Source: Treponema sp.
GTDB lineage: Bacteria; Spirochaetota; Spirochaetia; Treponematales; Breznakiellaceae
NCBI GenBank assembly: GCA_031264475.1
Contig: JAISEA010000083.1
Coordinates: forward strand, 1 to 37,061
DNA: 37,061 bases
Direction: 5' to 3'
The notes under the pieces are model-generated. The model worked only from the letters and a program-made list of their open reading frames with translations. It did no database searches and was not told the origin of the DNA. The stretch's first letter is position 1. Each line of letters opens with the position of its first letter. This document shows, one piece after another, positions 8,014 to 17,000 of this stretch. The position numbers were made by a program, and so were the translations under genes.

Positions 8014-8149
8014 ACAATGAGCAGTTAATAGTTAGTAAAGAACAGGTCGCCGCCCCAGCTCTTCCCTTTGCTCTCTACTACCTACTCTTTGCTCTCTATT
8101 ACCTGCTAACTGCTCTCTACTACCTGCTCTTTGCTCTCTACTACCTGTT
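8014..8149 (+). repeat. 7/21-bp low-complexity array (TTTGCTCTCTACTACCT type)
   Basis: 8014-8041 is a TAGTTAG/GAGCAGT-like patch of 7-mers. After a short G/C-rich gap, 8066-8149 holds four 21-bp units, each three 7-mers (CTTTGCT-CTCTACT-ACCTACT and variants). This shows directly a 7-bp repeat organised into 21-bp units. No gene is visible from 7660 to 8150 apart from these repeats. Confidence 0.75.
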
Positions 8150-8151
8150 CC

Positions 8152-8550
8152 CTAATTCCTTTCCCACCGTCCCCTTACGCAGGTATCCGCCAAACATCGG
8201 CGGATGTCCACGGGACTTCGGCAAGGTCCCGCCAGACTCCGGCGGACTCCCGTCAGACTCTCGCGGATATCCGCCGGACTCTCGCGGATATCCGCCGAAC
8301 CTTGACGGGAAGTCGCCGAACCTTGACGGGAAGTCGCCGCCATGTATCGGTGTTGACTTTGGCGCCGAATCGTATAGCCCGCCCCGTGTGGACGCATCGC
8401 CATAGACGAACAGCCCTGCGGGGCGCAAGCGCCTTTAACAGAAAGAGTAAACGCCATGACCGCGCCCCACGCCAGCGCGATAGGGCTTTCTTTTCGCGCG
8501 TCTGTGAGAAGATCAGATAGGTCAGTTTTAGTGATTCGTCGGAAAGTCAT
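8152..8550 (-). CDS. Hypothetical ORF whose 3' half is a 21-bp tandem array
   Basis: 132 codons beginning at ATG 8550, 17 bp after the lipoprotein stop. The first ~45 residues (TDLSDLLTDARKESPIALAW, then VMAFTLSVKGACAPQG) look like ordinary protein. The rest is translated from the 21-bp array as heptads of the SRQGSAD / IRESPAD kind. It may be a real small gene truncated by array expansion, or the remnant of one. No ribosome site is evident. I do not recognise a family. Confidence 0.3.
   Translation of the reverse strand: MTFRRITKTDLSDLLTDARKESPIALAWGAVMAFTLSVKGACAPQGCSSMAMRPHGAGYTIRRQSQHRYMAATSRQGSATSRQGSADIRESPADIRESLTGVRRSLAGPCRSPVDIRRCLADTCVRGRWERN
8184..8351. repeat. Tandem array, 8 x 21 bp (GC-rich, GCGGATATCCGC palindrome)
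   Basis: Eight consecutive 21-bp units, each built around xxTCCGCCgxAC...GCGGA. Adjacent units create the palindrome GCGGATATCCGC; later units carry CCTTGACGGGAAGTCGCC. All units are exactly 21 bp, so several reading frames on both strands stay open as heptapeptides. It lies inside the ORF at 8152-8550. Confidence 0.85.
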
Positions 8551-8566
8551 TGTCTATTCTTAATAA

Positions 8567-9310
8567 CTAGGGCAGGCGTAAGACTCCCACAAAGGTCGGA
8601 GCGCTGTAGACAGGGGAAAAATTGCCGTCCATGCCTGAAGCGGTTATGTAGAAGGCGGCGTAGGCGTGTCTGTCTGGAGGCGTTCCACTCACGGGAACAA
8701 CATCCGCGTTGACAAGGCTGGTCGCCTTTGCCGTGTCAGTCAAATCGTCTGAGGCGCGGAAGTATCGGTCGGGTTCAGGGCTGAAGTTGCCGCTCCCGTT
8801 TGACCGATACAGTCTGTAGGAAGTCGCGTCTATGTTCATGGCGGGAATAAAGCCTTGATTCTGCAAGAAGTCAAGCTCTATGGTTCTACCGCCCGCGCCC
8901 GACCCAAGCGCGCTGTCTATATTCCCGGACTCGAATTCGAGCGCGTAATAGTTTCTGTTTCTAAACACCGTGCCTACGGCGCTGACGTTTGTCGTGCTGG
9001 TAGAACTCGTGTCCGTATAGGGTAGCAGGGCGTTGTAATCCGATGCTAAGGTCGAATTCAACCTGTTATAATCAGAAGTGGATATAGAATCGTAGGGCAT
9101 ATCGCTTATATAGATGCGGTAAAACAGCGTGAAATGGAAGTTAGACACCGAATCGTAATTATCGCTTGAAGGTAAGCGTATAGTCGCCCTTGAATTTAAT
9201 TGGACGGTTATGTTTGACAGCGGGACTGGGTATAAATAGAGGTAATCTTCTAAACCACACGAAGCAAAGAGCGTCATGGCGATACATAAAATCAACATTG
9301 AGACTACCAT
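8567..9310 (-). CDS. Hypothetical lipoprotein
   Basis: About 247 residues from ATG 9310; a TTG eight codons upstream is an alternative. The N-terminus is hydrophobic (VVSMLILCIAMTLF) and ends in the lipobox-like FASC-GL, so export and lipidation at Cys are likely. The mature part is rich in Ser, Thr, Tyr and Asn with no motif I recognise; repeated YRLYRSNGSG and SGNIDSALGSG stretches suggest beta structure. It is probably an envelope lipoprotein of unknown role. It is transcribed divergently from the TPR gene across an 85-bp gap. Confidence 0.65.
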   Translation of the reverse strand: MVVSMLILCIAMTLFASCGLEDYLYLYPVPLSNITVQLNSRATIRLPSSDNYDSVSNFHFTLFYRIYISDMPYDSISTSDYNRLNSTLASDYNALLPYTDTSSTSTTNVSAVGTVFRNRNYYALEFESGNIDSALGSGAGGRTIELDFLQNQGFIPAMNIDATSYRLYRSNGSGNFSPEPDRYFRASDDLTDTAKATSLVNADVVPVSGTPPDRHAYAAFYITASGMDGNFSPVYSAPTFVGVLRLP

Positions 9311-9359
9311 AGCATAGATTCCGTTTAAAGGCAAGAGATTGGCGGGTCGAGTGGGATAA

Positions 9360-9388
9360 TTGACAAAAGTCGCGGTTTAATCTAAAAT
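9360..9388 (+). promoter_or_regulatory. Sigma-70 promoter of the TPR gene
   Basis: TTGACA (9360-9365), 17-bp spacer, TAAAAT (9383-9388). The ATG begins 7 bp after the -10 box, so the transcript would start at or next to the start codon (leaderless or nearly so). No ribosome site precedes the ATG. Confidence 0.65.
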
Positions 9389-9394
9389 TCAGGC

Positions 9395-10057
9395 ATGAAA
9401 CAGACAGTTTTTACCTTTTCCTTTCTTGCTCTCCTTGCGCTCTCAAGCGTATTTACCCAAAATAGACCGGACGCGCTGGCAAGATACCGCAGTGGGCGCA
9501 GTTTGGAGAGCGCCAATCGTTTACAAGAGGCAACGGCTAACTACAATGAAGCCGTCAGCATTTGTAATAATGAGATTAACCAAAGGATAGCGACCAGAGA
9601 CACCTACGTCGTTATGACATGGTCCTTGCAGAGGCTCAAGAGATACGACGATGTCATCTCTTGGGCGGAAAGAGGAGCGCGCCTCTACCCCGATGACTAC
9701 CGCCTCAACGAAATAATGGGCGAGGCTTTCTTCTACAAAGACGACTACGAACATTCGCTTAGCATGATGCAGTCCTTTGTTACCGGATTGCCCAGAAACG
9801 ACAGGGTGTCTACCGCGTATTTCTTTATGGGGGAGATTTTCAGGATAGAGGGAAAGTTCCGCCGTTCCGACATCGCCTACAGTACCGCCGTGTATCTTGA
9901 GCCGGGTATAGCCTTGTGGTGGTATAGGTTGGGAATCGTCAGGGAGTCGTTGAAGGACTACGCGGCGGCGCAAGAGGCGTTTAACAGGGTTTTGCGGCTC
10001 AATCCCAGTAGCAAAGAAGCAACCGAAGCGCTTGCTCGCATAAGACAATTCGTATAG
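9395..10057 (+). CDS. Exported TPR-repeat protein
   Basis: 220 residues. The first ~20 form a signal peptide (QTVFTFSFLALLALSSVF-TQ). The rest is made of tetratricopeptide repeats, visible as ALARYRSGRSLESANRLQEA, WAERGARLYPDDYRL, AYSTAVYLEPGIALWWYRLG and AAQEAFNRVLRLNPSSKEA. TPRs bind partner proteins, so this is probably a periplasmic or envelope scaffold. It is divergent from the lipoprotein gene and may share regulation with it. The 3' end faces the GH113-like gene 34 bp away. Confidence 0.8.
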   Translation: MKQTVFTFSFLALLALSSVFTQNRPDALARYRSGRSLESANRLQEATANYNEAVSICNNEINQRIATRDTYVVMTWSLQRLKRYDDVISWAERGARLYPDDYRLNEIMGEAFFYKDDYEHSLSMMQSFVTGLPRNDRVSTAYFFMGEIFRIEGKFRRSDIAYSTAVYLEPGIALWWYRLGIVRESLKDYAAAQEAFNRVLRLNPSSKEATEALARIRQFV

Positions 10058-10091
10058 CGAATGAAGCGCCTTTTAGAAGCAACAGCCTCCC

Positions 10092-11021
10092 CTACCCTTG
10101 TCGCCGCCGCTTGCTGTAAAACTCCTTCACCACGTGACCGGCTGGTTTGCCGAGAACGCTGTAGTCGTCGTTGATAATGGGGAGACGGGCGTACGTTTCA
10201 AGATGCGCCCAGCAGACAAAGCCTTGGACCCACGGACGCGAACCAGCCTTATCAAACATAGTCGCATAATACATGGCTTGCTCTTCAAGGTTTAAGTCGC
10301 CTTTGTGTGTCCAATCGTTGGGAATGAAAGAAGAACCGCTTCGGCTTGGGCATCCACATTCCGCAAAGAAGAAAGGCTTCTGGAGGCTTTGCACCACCGT
10401 AAAGACGCGGTCAAGGTTTTCATCCCACTGGTCAATGGGGTAATAGCCGCTTGACGAAATGTAATCAACCGCGTCCCACCACTCGACCGCAGTTTCCTGA
10501 TACTTATCCGTGTTATACGTGATCTTGCCGCCATAGACCGCGCGAACCTTTTCAATAAGCGCCCGCCAATAGTCGGACTTACGCTCGGACTGCACCAATT
10601 CACACCCTATCATCAGCATATCGGCTTTGACTTCCTCGGCAAGCGCCGCATACCGAACAATGTAGTCGGTGTAACTCTGAAACCACTTACTCCACTTCGG
10701 CTCACACGGCGCTTCGTGGTCAAAGAAGTCAATATGCGCCCGCCATACCCCGTTACGGCAATTCACCATCGGCTTGAATATGACGGACAAGCCGAATTCT
10801 CGGCAAGAGGCAACCGCTCGTTTAAGCTCATCGTCTGAAGGAACGACGCCTTCATAGTCAACGGTTTCTGATTGCGGCGTCTCCTGCAACGCACCGAAAG
10901 CCAACACCGCGGTATCGCACGCGGTCCCGTCCCGCATTACACGGAGCGATTCCCGCGTCTCCTCAAAAGAAACCCGCGTCTTTTCGCGGCTCGCAAATAA
11001 AAAAGTAAAACCTCGTATCAT
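10092..11021 (-). CDS. GH113-like (beta/alpha)8 glycoside hydrolase
   Basis: 309 residues without a signal peptide. Features match clan GH-A TIM-barrel enzymes of the GH113/GTA-TIM type: VIFKPMVNCRNGVWR, a probable acid/base Glu in MIGCELVQSE, DAVDYISSSGYYP, and a probable nucleophile Glu in FFFAECGCPSRSG, then a conserved Trp in GFVCWAHLE. GH113 members are beta-mannanases. It is the last gene of the minus-strand glycan island, 47 bp after the pyruvyl transferase-like ORF, so it probably trims or remodels the glycan made there, or degrades a related glycan. Substrate is inferred only. Confidence 0.75.
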   Translation of the reverse strand: MIRGFTFLFASREKTRVSFEETRESLRVMRDGTACDTAVLAFGALQETPQSETVDYEGVVPSDDELKRAVASCREFGLSVIFKPMVNCRNGVWRAHIDFFDHEAPCEPKWSKWFQSYTDYIVRYAALAEEVKADMLMIGCELVQSERKSDYWRALIEKVRAVYGGKITYNTDKYQETAVEWWDAVDYISSSGYYPIDQWDENLDRVFTVVQSLQKPFFFAECGCPSRSGSSFIPNDWTHKGDLNLEEQAMYYATMFDKAGSRPWVQGFVCWAHLETYARLPIINDDYSVLGKPAGHVVKEFYSKRRRQG

Positions 11022-11068
11022 CGTTTTTTCATTATCGGCAAACAGATGTTTTCTCTCAACTAAACCGG

Positions 11069-12124
11069 TTATGGATACTCGTTAGGGTCGGGCGTTAGGT
11101 ACTCATAGTTGACCGGCACTTCATTCTTCTTTAAGAAATCCACATAAATCTGTAAATTCTTGTTGTAATTCGCGTAGAACTTCTTCATACCCTCAAGGGA
11201 CCACTCATATAACTGTTCCAGCGTGTATTTCGGCAAATCCTGGGTCAGAATATAAGGGATACCATGAAAGTCGGCGATCTCAAGTTGCCGAAGCCCCGCG
11301 GCTATTTGCATTACAGGGATTCCCGCAAGAACCGCCGCAACATTCCCATGTATCCGCGTGCCTAGTGAAAAATCATATCGGCTTAAATGTCTGATAATCT
11401 TGACTTCGGATATATGAAAATACGTCCGATTCTGTTGAATCATAAAATGCTCTTTAGTCTGCGGCAAATCAGCGTGCAATCTCCCTTTATTTGTAATTTC
11501 AATACCGTTCCACAACAAATCGCCCTCTTCCTTATCGGTAAATAACACATCGCTGTTTGGGAAATTTTGCCAGACGTAATTCATATAATCCGACCAGACC
11601 TTATGGTAGTTATAAGCCGTAAAATTTGTATTGATTTTCATATATTTCAAATCCCTTAAAACATACTGCTTACAAACCTTGTCAAAATACCTCCCATAAT
11701 AGCGCAAGGAGGGACAGCCGATTACGTCAATACATTCGGCGGGAAACCCCAAAGTTTTCACTAAATAATCGTATGTCCATTCGCCACGCACGCCGATACT
11801 TGCGGAACGATTGAGAACGGCTTTGCAGAAATCCTTATGTACTTCCCTAAGTTCCGCGTCAAAGTCTATTTTCCCGCCGGGTCGCCCTCCCCCACCTATT
11901 CCAACGACGACGACCCTCGCATCGCTTTTGTTAATGCGCTCTATTAAACGGACTAAAGAATTTTTAGCGTATGGTTCTAATGAGTTTGCTAAAGGCATAA
12001 TAACGTGGTTATAGTTAGTCTTACTAAATTTATTATCGGGATTTAACGCCAAATGTTTGTAAACGGCGTTGGCGAAAAAAATATTGCCTGTGTTACTTCC
12101 GATATTATTATGTTGTAAGAACAA
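11069..12124 (-). CDS. Polysaccharide pyruvyl transferase-like protein (possibly a phase-variable fusion partner)
   Basis: 351 codons from a TTG at 12124. It has the N-terminal IGSNTGNIFFANAVYKHL segment and the C-terminal LGTRIHGNVAAVLAG-IPVMQI motif of the PS_pyruv_trans family, which adds pyruvate ketals or acts as a glycosyltransferase on surface polysaccharides. The start is doubtful: no ribosome site precedes the TTG, and the same frame is open upstream to the 12-G tract at 12235-12246. Loss of one G would make it the C-terminal part of an 888-aa protein with the upstream transferase. As sequenced it may be unexpressed or weakly expressed. The GH113-like gene follows after 47 bp. Confidence 0.75.
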   Translation of the reverse strand: MFLQHNNIGSNTGNIFFANAVYKHLALNPDNKFSKTNYNHVIMPLANSLEPYAKNSLVRLIERINKSDARVVVVGIGGGGRPGGKIDFDAELREVHKDFCKAVLNRSASIGVRGEWTYDYLVKTLGFPAECIDVIGCPSLRYYGRYFDKVCKQYVLRDLKYMKINTNFTAYNYHKVWSDYMNYVWQNFPNSDVLFTDKEEGDLLWNGIEITNKGRLHADLPQTKEHFMIQQNRTYFHISEVKIIRHLSRYDFSLGTRIHGNVAAVLAGIPVMQIAAGLRQLEIADFHGIPYILTQDLPKYTLEQLYEWSLEGMKKFYANYNKNLQIYVDFLKKNEVPVNYEYLTPDPNEYP

Positions 12125-12215
12125 CGCCTCGGCGAATTTAGCTATTGTATTACTTCCATAAAAATCGATCTTTTTCCCCTCGCCAACCGTCGGCTCGACA
12201 AATTTAGTTATTGTA

Positions 12216-13736
12216 TTATTCCCAATAAGATTGACCCCCCCCCCCCGTCTTAAATTTTAATAGCTCGAAGACCGTATAAGTCAGTTTAACACCAGTATTC
12301 GGCAGGACTTTAGTTGCGTTAGTTTTCAATATTTCAGCGCGTAACGCCGGGTCTTTTACATACAATAAAATATATTCTTCGTTCAGATCGACTAATATTT
12401 TCGGCTTGACCTGAGTCTTTTCTATTCTCACGATCAAACAAAACTTATTGATAAACCCGCAATTAAACAAAGAATCTTCAAAAAGCCCTTTATAATCAAA
12501 GTTTATCAGGGCAAGTACGGCGGCTTTGTAATGTAGATGTGTGATGGCGTTGAATATCTGTGTTTGCTCATTTATACCGGGTACCTTCATAACCTCCTGC
12601 ATATTGATTATCTGAAAACTATTTTCTCCTTTAGTTGCAGTCGGAGAAAGCCCTTTCGCAAGCTCTGGGAAGGCAAGCTCCGCATGTTTTTTTATCTGGT
12701 CGTAGTCTATATTCTGGGAAGACAAGTTATAAATTTTGCGAGCGTCTGCAAGAAAGAGCAGGAAATAGACGCTTGGTAGATTGAGGAAATAAGAAAAATA
12801 AGCTATACCAAAACGATACGTCTGTTTTGCAAACGAAGAGAGGCTATTAAGACTCGTAGAAGCCATACCGTATATATTTTCTAAAACAAGTCCCTTGATA
12901 TACAGCAAGAATTCAGCAAGACATGTGGGCGGGATTATTGGATTATAGATATAATCGTCCAGATTTATATTATTTTCAATAGTTCCCGGATGCGCCTTGT
13001 ATGCGACCGAGTCGTCTCCATAAAAATCAAGAAAATATTGTATATGAATACAATAAAGTTGTTTCGATTTTTTCCCATATAAATAAAAAGCACCCGGCGA
13101 ATTCGGAAAGAATATGGAAACTGTCTTATTTTCCAACGGTTTCCTATCAAATTTGAAAAAGGAAAGAAGTTTCTCCTTCTGTTCCACGGTCATATCCTTT
13201 AACGTTTCCATATAATCAAAATATTCATAAGGCGGCTCTCCACCGAAATGGGTCGTAGTTGGGAAGTATAATTGTTTTTTGAACTTACCCCAGCCGTATT
13301 CAAGGTACAATTTTTTATAGTTGTCAGCAAGAACTTGAAAAAGTGAATGATTTGGTTTTAAAACTATATGATAATAGTCTCGACTTGGTTCAATTTGAAT
13401 ATATGGGATTTCCCTGAACGTGAAATATAAATTATAAGGCGTAAGGCTGTCGGACATTACATAAATCTCCGTTAAGCTCCGTAAATCAATCCCCGCCTTC
13501 TCAAATGCCGTGTCGTAATATCTGATAATCTCGGCTTTAACTTCACCAATTTCCGAAAGCCGATAACCAGGGAAACGGTCGGGGGCGCATATAAATTTAA
13601 TCTTGTCTGTATAAATAGGCAGTTGTCCAGTTGGTTGCATACTCATAATAGCTAATTCCTTGTCGCTATGCGCGGTTAGATGCCTTGTTAGAACCTGCGC
13701 GGGAAACGATGGGTGGTTAATGCAATATAAAACCAT
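12216..13736 (-). CDS. Probable GT-B glycosyltransferase (GT52/polysialyltransferase-like), 3' end set by poly-G
   Basis: 506 residues starting at ATG 13736 with AGGAGG 6 bp upstream. I do not recognise the family with certainty. YKAHPGTIENN and the later MASTSLNS resemble the HP and S/T-S motifs of bacterial sialyl- and polysialyltransferases, and the length fits a GT-B enzyme. It sits between a three-domain transferase and a pyruvyl transferase-like ORF, so a glycan role is likely. The last residues KFKT-GGGG-QSYWE are encoded across a 12-G tract; 11 G fuses it in frame to the next ORF, and 13 G gives a different short tail. Upstream, the same frame is open through the 21-bp array as SSSELVK heptads to a TAG at 14009-14007. 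Confidence 0.6.
   Translation of the reverse strand: MVLYCINHPSFPAQVLTRHLTAHSDKELAIMSMQPTGQLPIYTDKIKFICAPDRFPGYRLSEIGEVKAEIIRYYDTAFEKAGIDLRSLTEIYVMSDSLTPYNLYFTFREIPYIQIEPSRDYYHIVLKPNHSLFQVLADNYKKLYLEYGWGKFKKQLYFPTTTHFGGEPPYEYFDYMETLKDMTVEQKEKLLSFFKFDRKPLENKTVSIFFPNSPGAFYLYGKKSKQLYCIHIQYFLDFYGDDSVAYKAHPGTIENNINLDDYIYNPIIPPTCLAEFLLYIKGLVLENIYGMASTSLNSLSSFAKQTYRFGIAYFSYFLNLPSVYFLLFLADARKIYNLSSQNIDYDQIKKHAELAFPELAKGLSPTATKGENSFQIINMQEVMKVPGINEQTQIFNAITHLHYKAAVLALINFDYKGLFEDSLFNCGFINKFCLIVRIEKTQVKPKILVDLNEEYILLYVKDPALRAEILKTNATKVLPNTGVKLTYTVFELLKFKTGGGGQSYWE
12235..12246 (-). repeat. 12-G homopolymer at the end of a transferase gene
   Basis: Twelve C on the plus strand, i.e. G12 on the coding strand, within the last codons of the 506-aa transferase. 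Current frame: GGGG-QSYWE-stop. With 11 G the frame reads VNLIGNNTITKF... with no stop through 12124 and on to 11069. Such tracts slip easily during replication. The exact count may vary between cells or be affected by sequencing error. Confidence 0.9.
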
Positions 13737-13761
13737 TAAAATCCTCCTAATTGGTATTTCT

Positions 13762-14097
13762 GAACTCCGATTGTTCTGTTCTGAACTAGATTTAACTGGC
13801 TCGGAACTAGATTCATCTGGCTCGGAACTAGATTTAACTGGCTCGGAACTAGATTTAACTAGCTCGGAACTAGATTTAACTAGCTCGGAACTAGATTTAA
13901 CTAGCTCGGAACTAGATTTAACTAGCTCGGAACTAGATTTAACTAGCTCGGAACTAGATTCATCTAGCTCGGAACTAGATTCATCTAGCCCCGAAGTCCG
14001 ATAGTTCTATTCGGAAGTCCGATTGTTCTGTTCCGAACTCCGACTTTCTAGCTCTGAACTAGATAAATCTAGTTCAGAGCTCCGACTTGGCATCCTG
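13762..14097. repeat. Tandem array, 16 x 21 bp (GAACTAGATTTAACTAG type)
   Basis: Ten well-conserved units at 13783-13992 (GAACTAGATTTAACTAGCTC plus one base) are flanked by degenerate units that keep the exact 21-bp step: one before (13762) and five after (13993-14097). The dyad CTAGTTAAATCTAG recurs. The array supplies the last codons and the stop (at 14074) of the 1124-aa glycosyltransferase and ends 25 bp before the next gene's ATG. Plus-strand heptads read SELDLTS, minus-strand heptads SSSELVK. Confidence 0.9.
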
Positions 14098-17000
14098 TCT
14101 AGGGCTTCGGCGTGTAGGTTGTTCAACAGCTTGGTCCCCCCCCCCCCCGGTGTACTTTATATCCTTTGGTAATTCAATCATTTCGTTTTCGTGAACAAAC
14201 TGCTTATTACTTACGATTATACGCGGTTTCTCAATATCGCGAGACTCAAGAAAACGCGCCGAGAATGCAAAACCTGAATACTGTCGGGGATTTTTCGCAA
14301 AAACCACTAGTTTTTGATTTTCTTCAAATCTTATCCCTATATTATTTTTGAAAATATCAAGCCCTTTCTCAAAACAATAATCTTGCAAAACCAAATAAGA
14401 CACGCCGTCTTCTTTAGGGAGACGAGAAATAGAAATTCTCAACGTATCTACCACAATGGACGAGTGATTAGATAAATACATGAAATCAATGTAGATATAC
14501 GACGAAGACCATACAATATCAAGCAGATAAATCTCAAAAAATCGTACACCATAATCCTGACGCGAAGGGCAAGTAAATACAAACCAACCTGTGGGTGCAG
14601 ATGTAAATTCAGTAAGTTTGCTTACTAATAACTCGTAATACGGGCTTTTCCGCGCATATTCCCAATATAAATTGACTGTGAAGTTTTGAAGATTGAACGC
14701 CTTGAGGTGCCACGGCTTTACCGCGCCGGTAAAATGTACCAGCTTCGGCTCTTTGATTGCGTCTGTTATCCATTCGTTTACTACCGCGGGCTCTTCACCG
14801 ATCAAAAACGAACGTTCGTCGATTGCATACCAAAACAAATTCCATGCACTGTCGAAATAATGCACCTTCCCCTTAAACAAGGAGTTGAGCGTATCTTGAT
14901 CATGATACGACCATTGCCTCGCCGCCGCAACCGCGAACATCTTTTCCGTCGTGAAATCTCTTTTTATTTCGGCAATGTTGAAAAGAATCAGCCCCGCGTT
15001 AAAATACCCGTACGTCTCCTCCGCAGAGAATTTCAAGGCGCGTACAGTATCTTCATGCAGAACGTCAAGGTGGGGTAGATTTGCCGATATAATAAAATCC
15101 GAATCCCGTACCGCTCCGATATATTTTCCGGTCAAGTCCGCCTCGAACAATTCGGCGACATCCGCGTTCACCACCATGTCGCAATCAAGATAGAGAATCT
15201 TGTCATATCCTTCAAAAATATCGAGTATGAAGAACCGATAATACGTTTCATAGGTCAAATGGCGGCTAATATAAATATCGCTGTAAGCCTCGAAGTTCTG
15301 CGAAACATCGCAGAACCGCAAGAGGAAGTTATCGACGTTATCGAACATAGTCTTGCAAACCCTACGAGACGTTTCCGTTATATCCCGGTGTAAAATTACT
15401 ATATCGTAGAAGCTGTCCGGGCTTGAATTCGCGTAAATTGAAGCAAGCAGTACCGACGTGTACTTTATATAATCGTTATTGCAAGCTAAACAGATCGTAA
15501 CGCGCCGCAAGCCGTCGGGGATTTGCGGTTTCACAACCTTCGCCAAAGGTTTCACGTCCTTCGCGGCGATAACCGTCGCGTTAAATAGCGAATAACGCTC
15601 GCTTTTTTCAAGAGAATACGCAAAAATTGAAAGTAAAACCTTCGCAAACTCGCCTATAATCTTCAGATGTTTTTGTTTCCGCAAAGAAAAATCAACAGAG
15701 TTCTCGATTTCACCCAATACATCGAATAAAAATGCGGAATATTCGCGGAAAAGGTCGCTCCGCATGATGAATATATGACTCTCAAGCTCGGTCTTTGCGT
15801 CTAACGCTTCCATAAGCGCGTCATAATACGCGGGATATTTATTCGTAATAATCTTTATGAATAGATCAAGATCTTTTTTCTCAAAGGTTCTTGAAATAAA
15901 CTCATAAGCGGACAGCCTTTGCCCATCAATGACGATCTCCCGCTGTTTCGGAAGGATAACATCATAGTCAGAACAATAGCCCGCAATACGCCGCTCATCC
16001 ACGCCGTATTTATTCAGGACGCTTTCGTTGAGATTCTCACAAGAAACTACGGAAGATTCCTCTGTTTCCTCCTCATCTTCGCTAAAGGCGAAGTACCTGT
16101 CATAACGCCAGAACCCGTAATAATCAGCGCCGCTGTCGTTCTTGTACGCCCAATACTGCGCCGTTAGCTCGCAATACCGCTTGTTCTTCGCGGAAATATT
16201 ATCGCCCTCGTCATCGTGCAGTGTATCCGCGAACCTTTCCTCACTCAACGCAGTCCCCACTTGTATCGGGACGATGTACTTGTTGTTCTCTGGCACATAC
16301 GCTGGCTCGTGCATGGAGACGTATATCTTCACCTTCTTGTCGCTTACTTCCTCCTCGTCTTCAAACAGGCATTCGTTCTCGTATTCAAAATCCACGCATA
16401 CCCCATCCCCTGAATACGCCAAATCTTCGACATAGAACAGGCGCGCCAACTCCGCCTTTACCTTTTCCCGTTCTTGCCCCTTGAGCGTCCACTCGCTTCG
16501 CCACCAGAATCGCCGAATAAACGCATCGCTTATCGGAAAGAAGTAATCGTCGTCCTCGTCCAATAGAGCATACAGGAAATCCAAGCTAGACTTTACGTCT
16601 CGGACTACGTTCAAAGGCGCGGACATCGCTTCTTTGAAGAAAGCGTCTTCTCTACTCCAGCTAAATATGACACGCTGACCCTCGGCGTATACAGCGTTCC
16701 GCGCTTCCTTCCACAAGGCGCTCGTAAATACCAAGTCTTCCCCGTAGAAACGCTGTCTATCAATAGCAGAAAGCGCTTTTTCTATCGCGCCGCTTGCGCG
16801 TTCCCACAAATCCCGCCGAATTATTTTATTCCCCAGAAAAGACCAGCCCCAAAATTCCGATGCTTTCTCCACATAATCCGAGAAGAATCGATCATCGTCC
16901 CCGAATGTATACGCCTCGTCTTGGTACGCTTGAATCGTATCGACGGCGGACCATCTAACTGCGGTATTGGCAACCGCAAAATCTGCCCGCGCTTGCGCCA

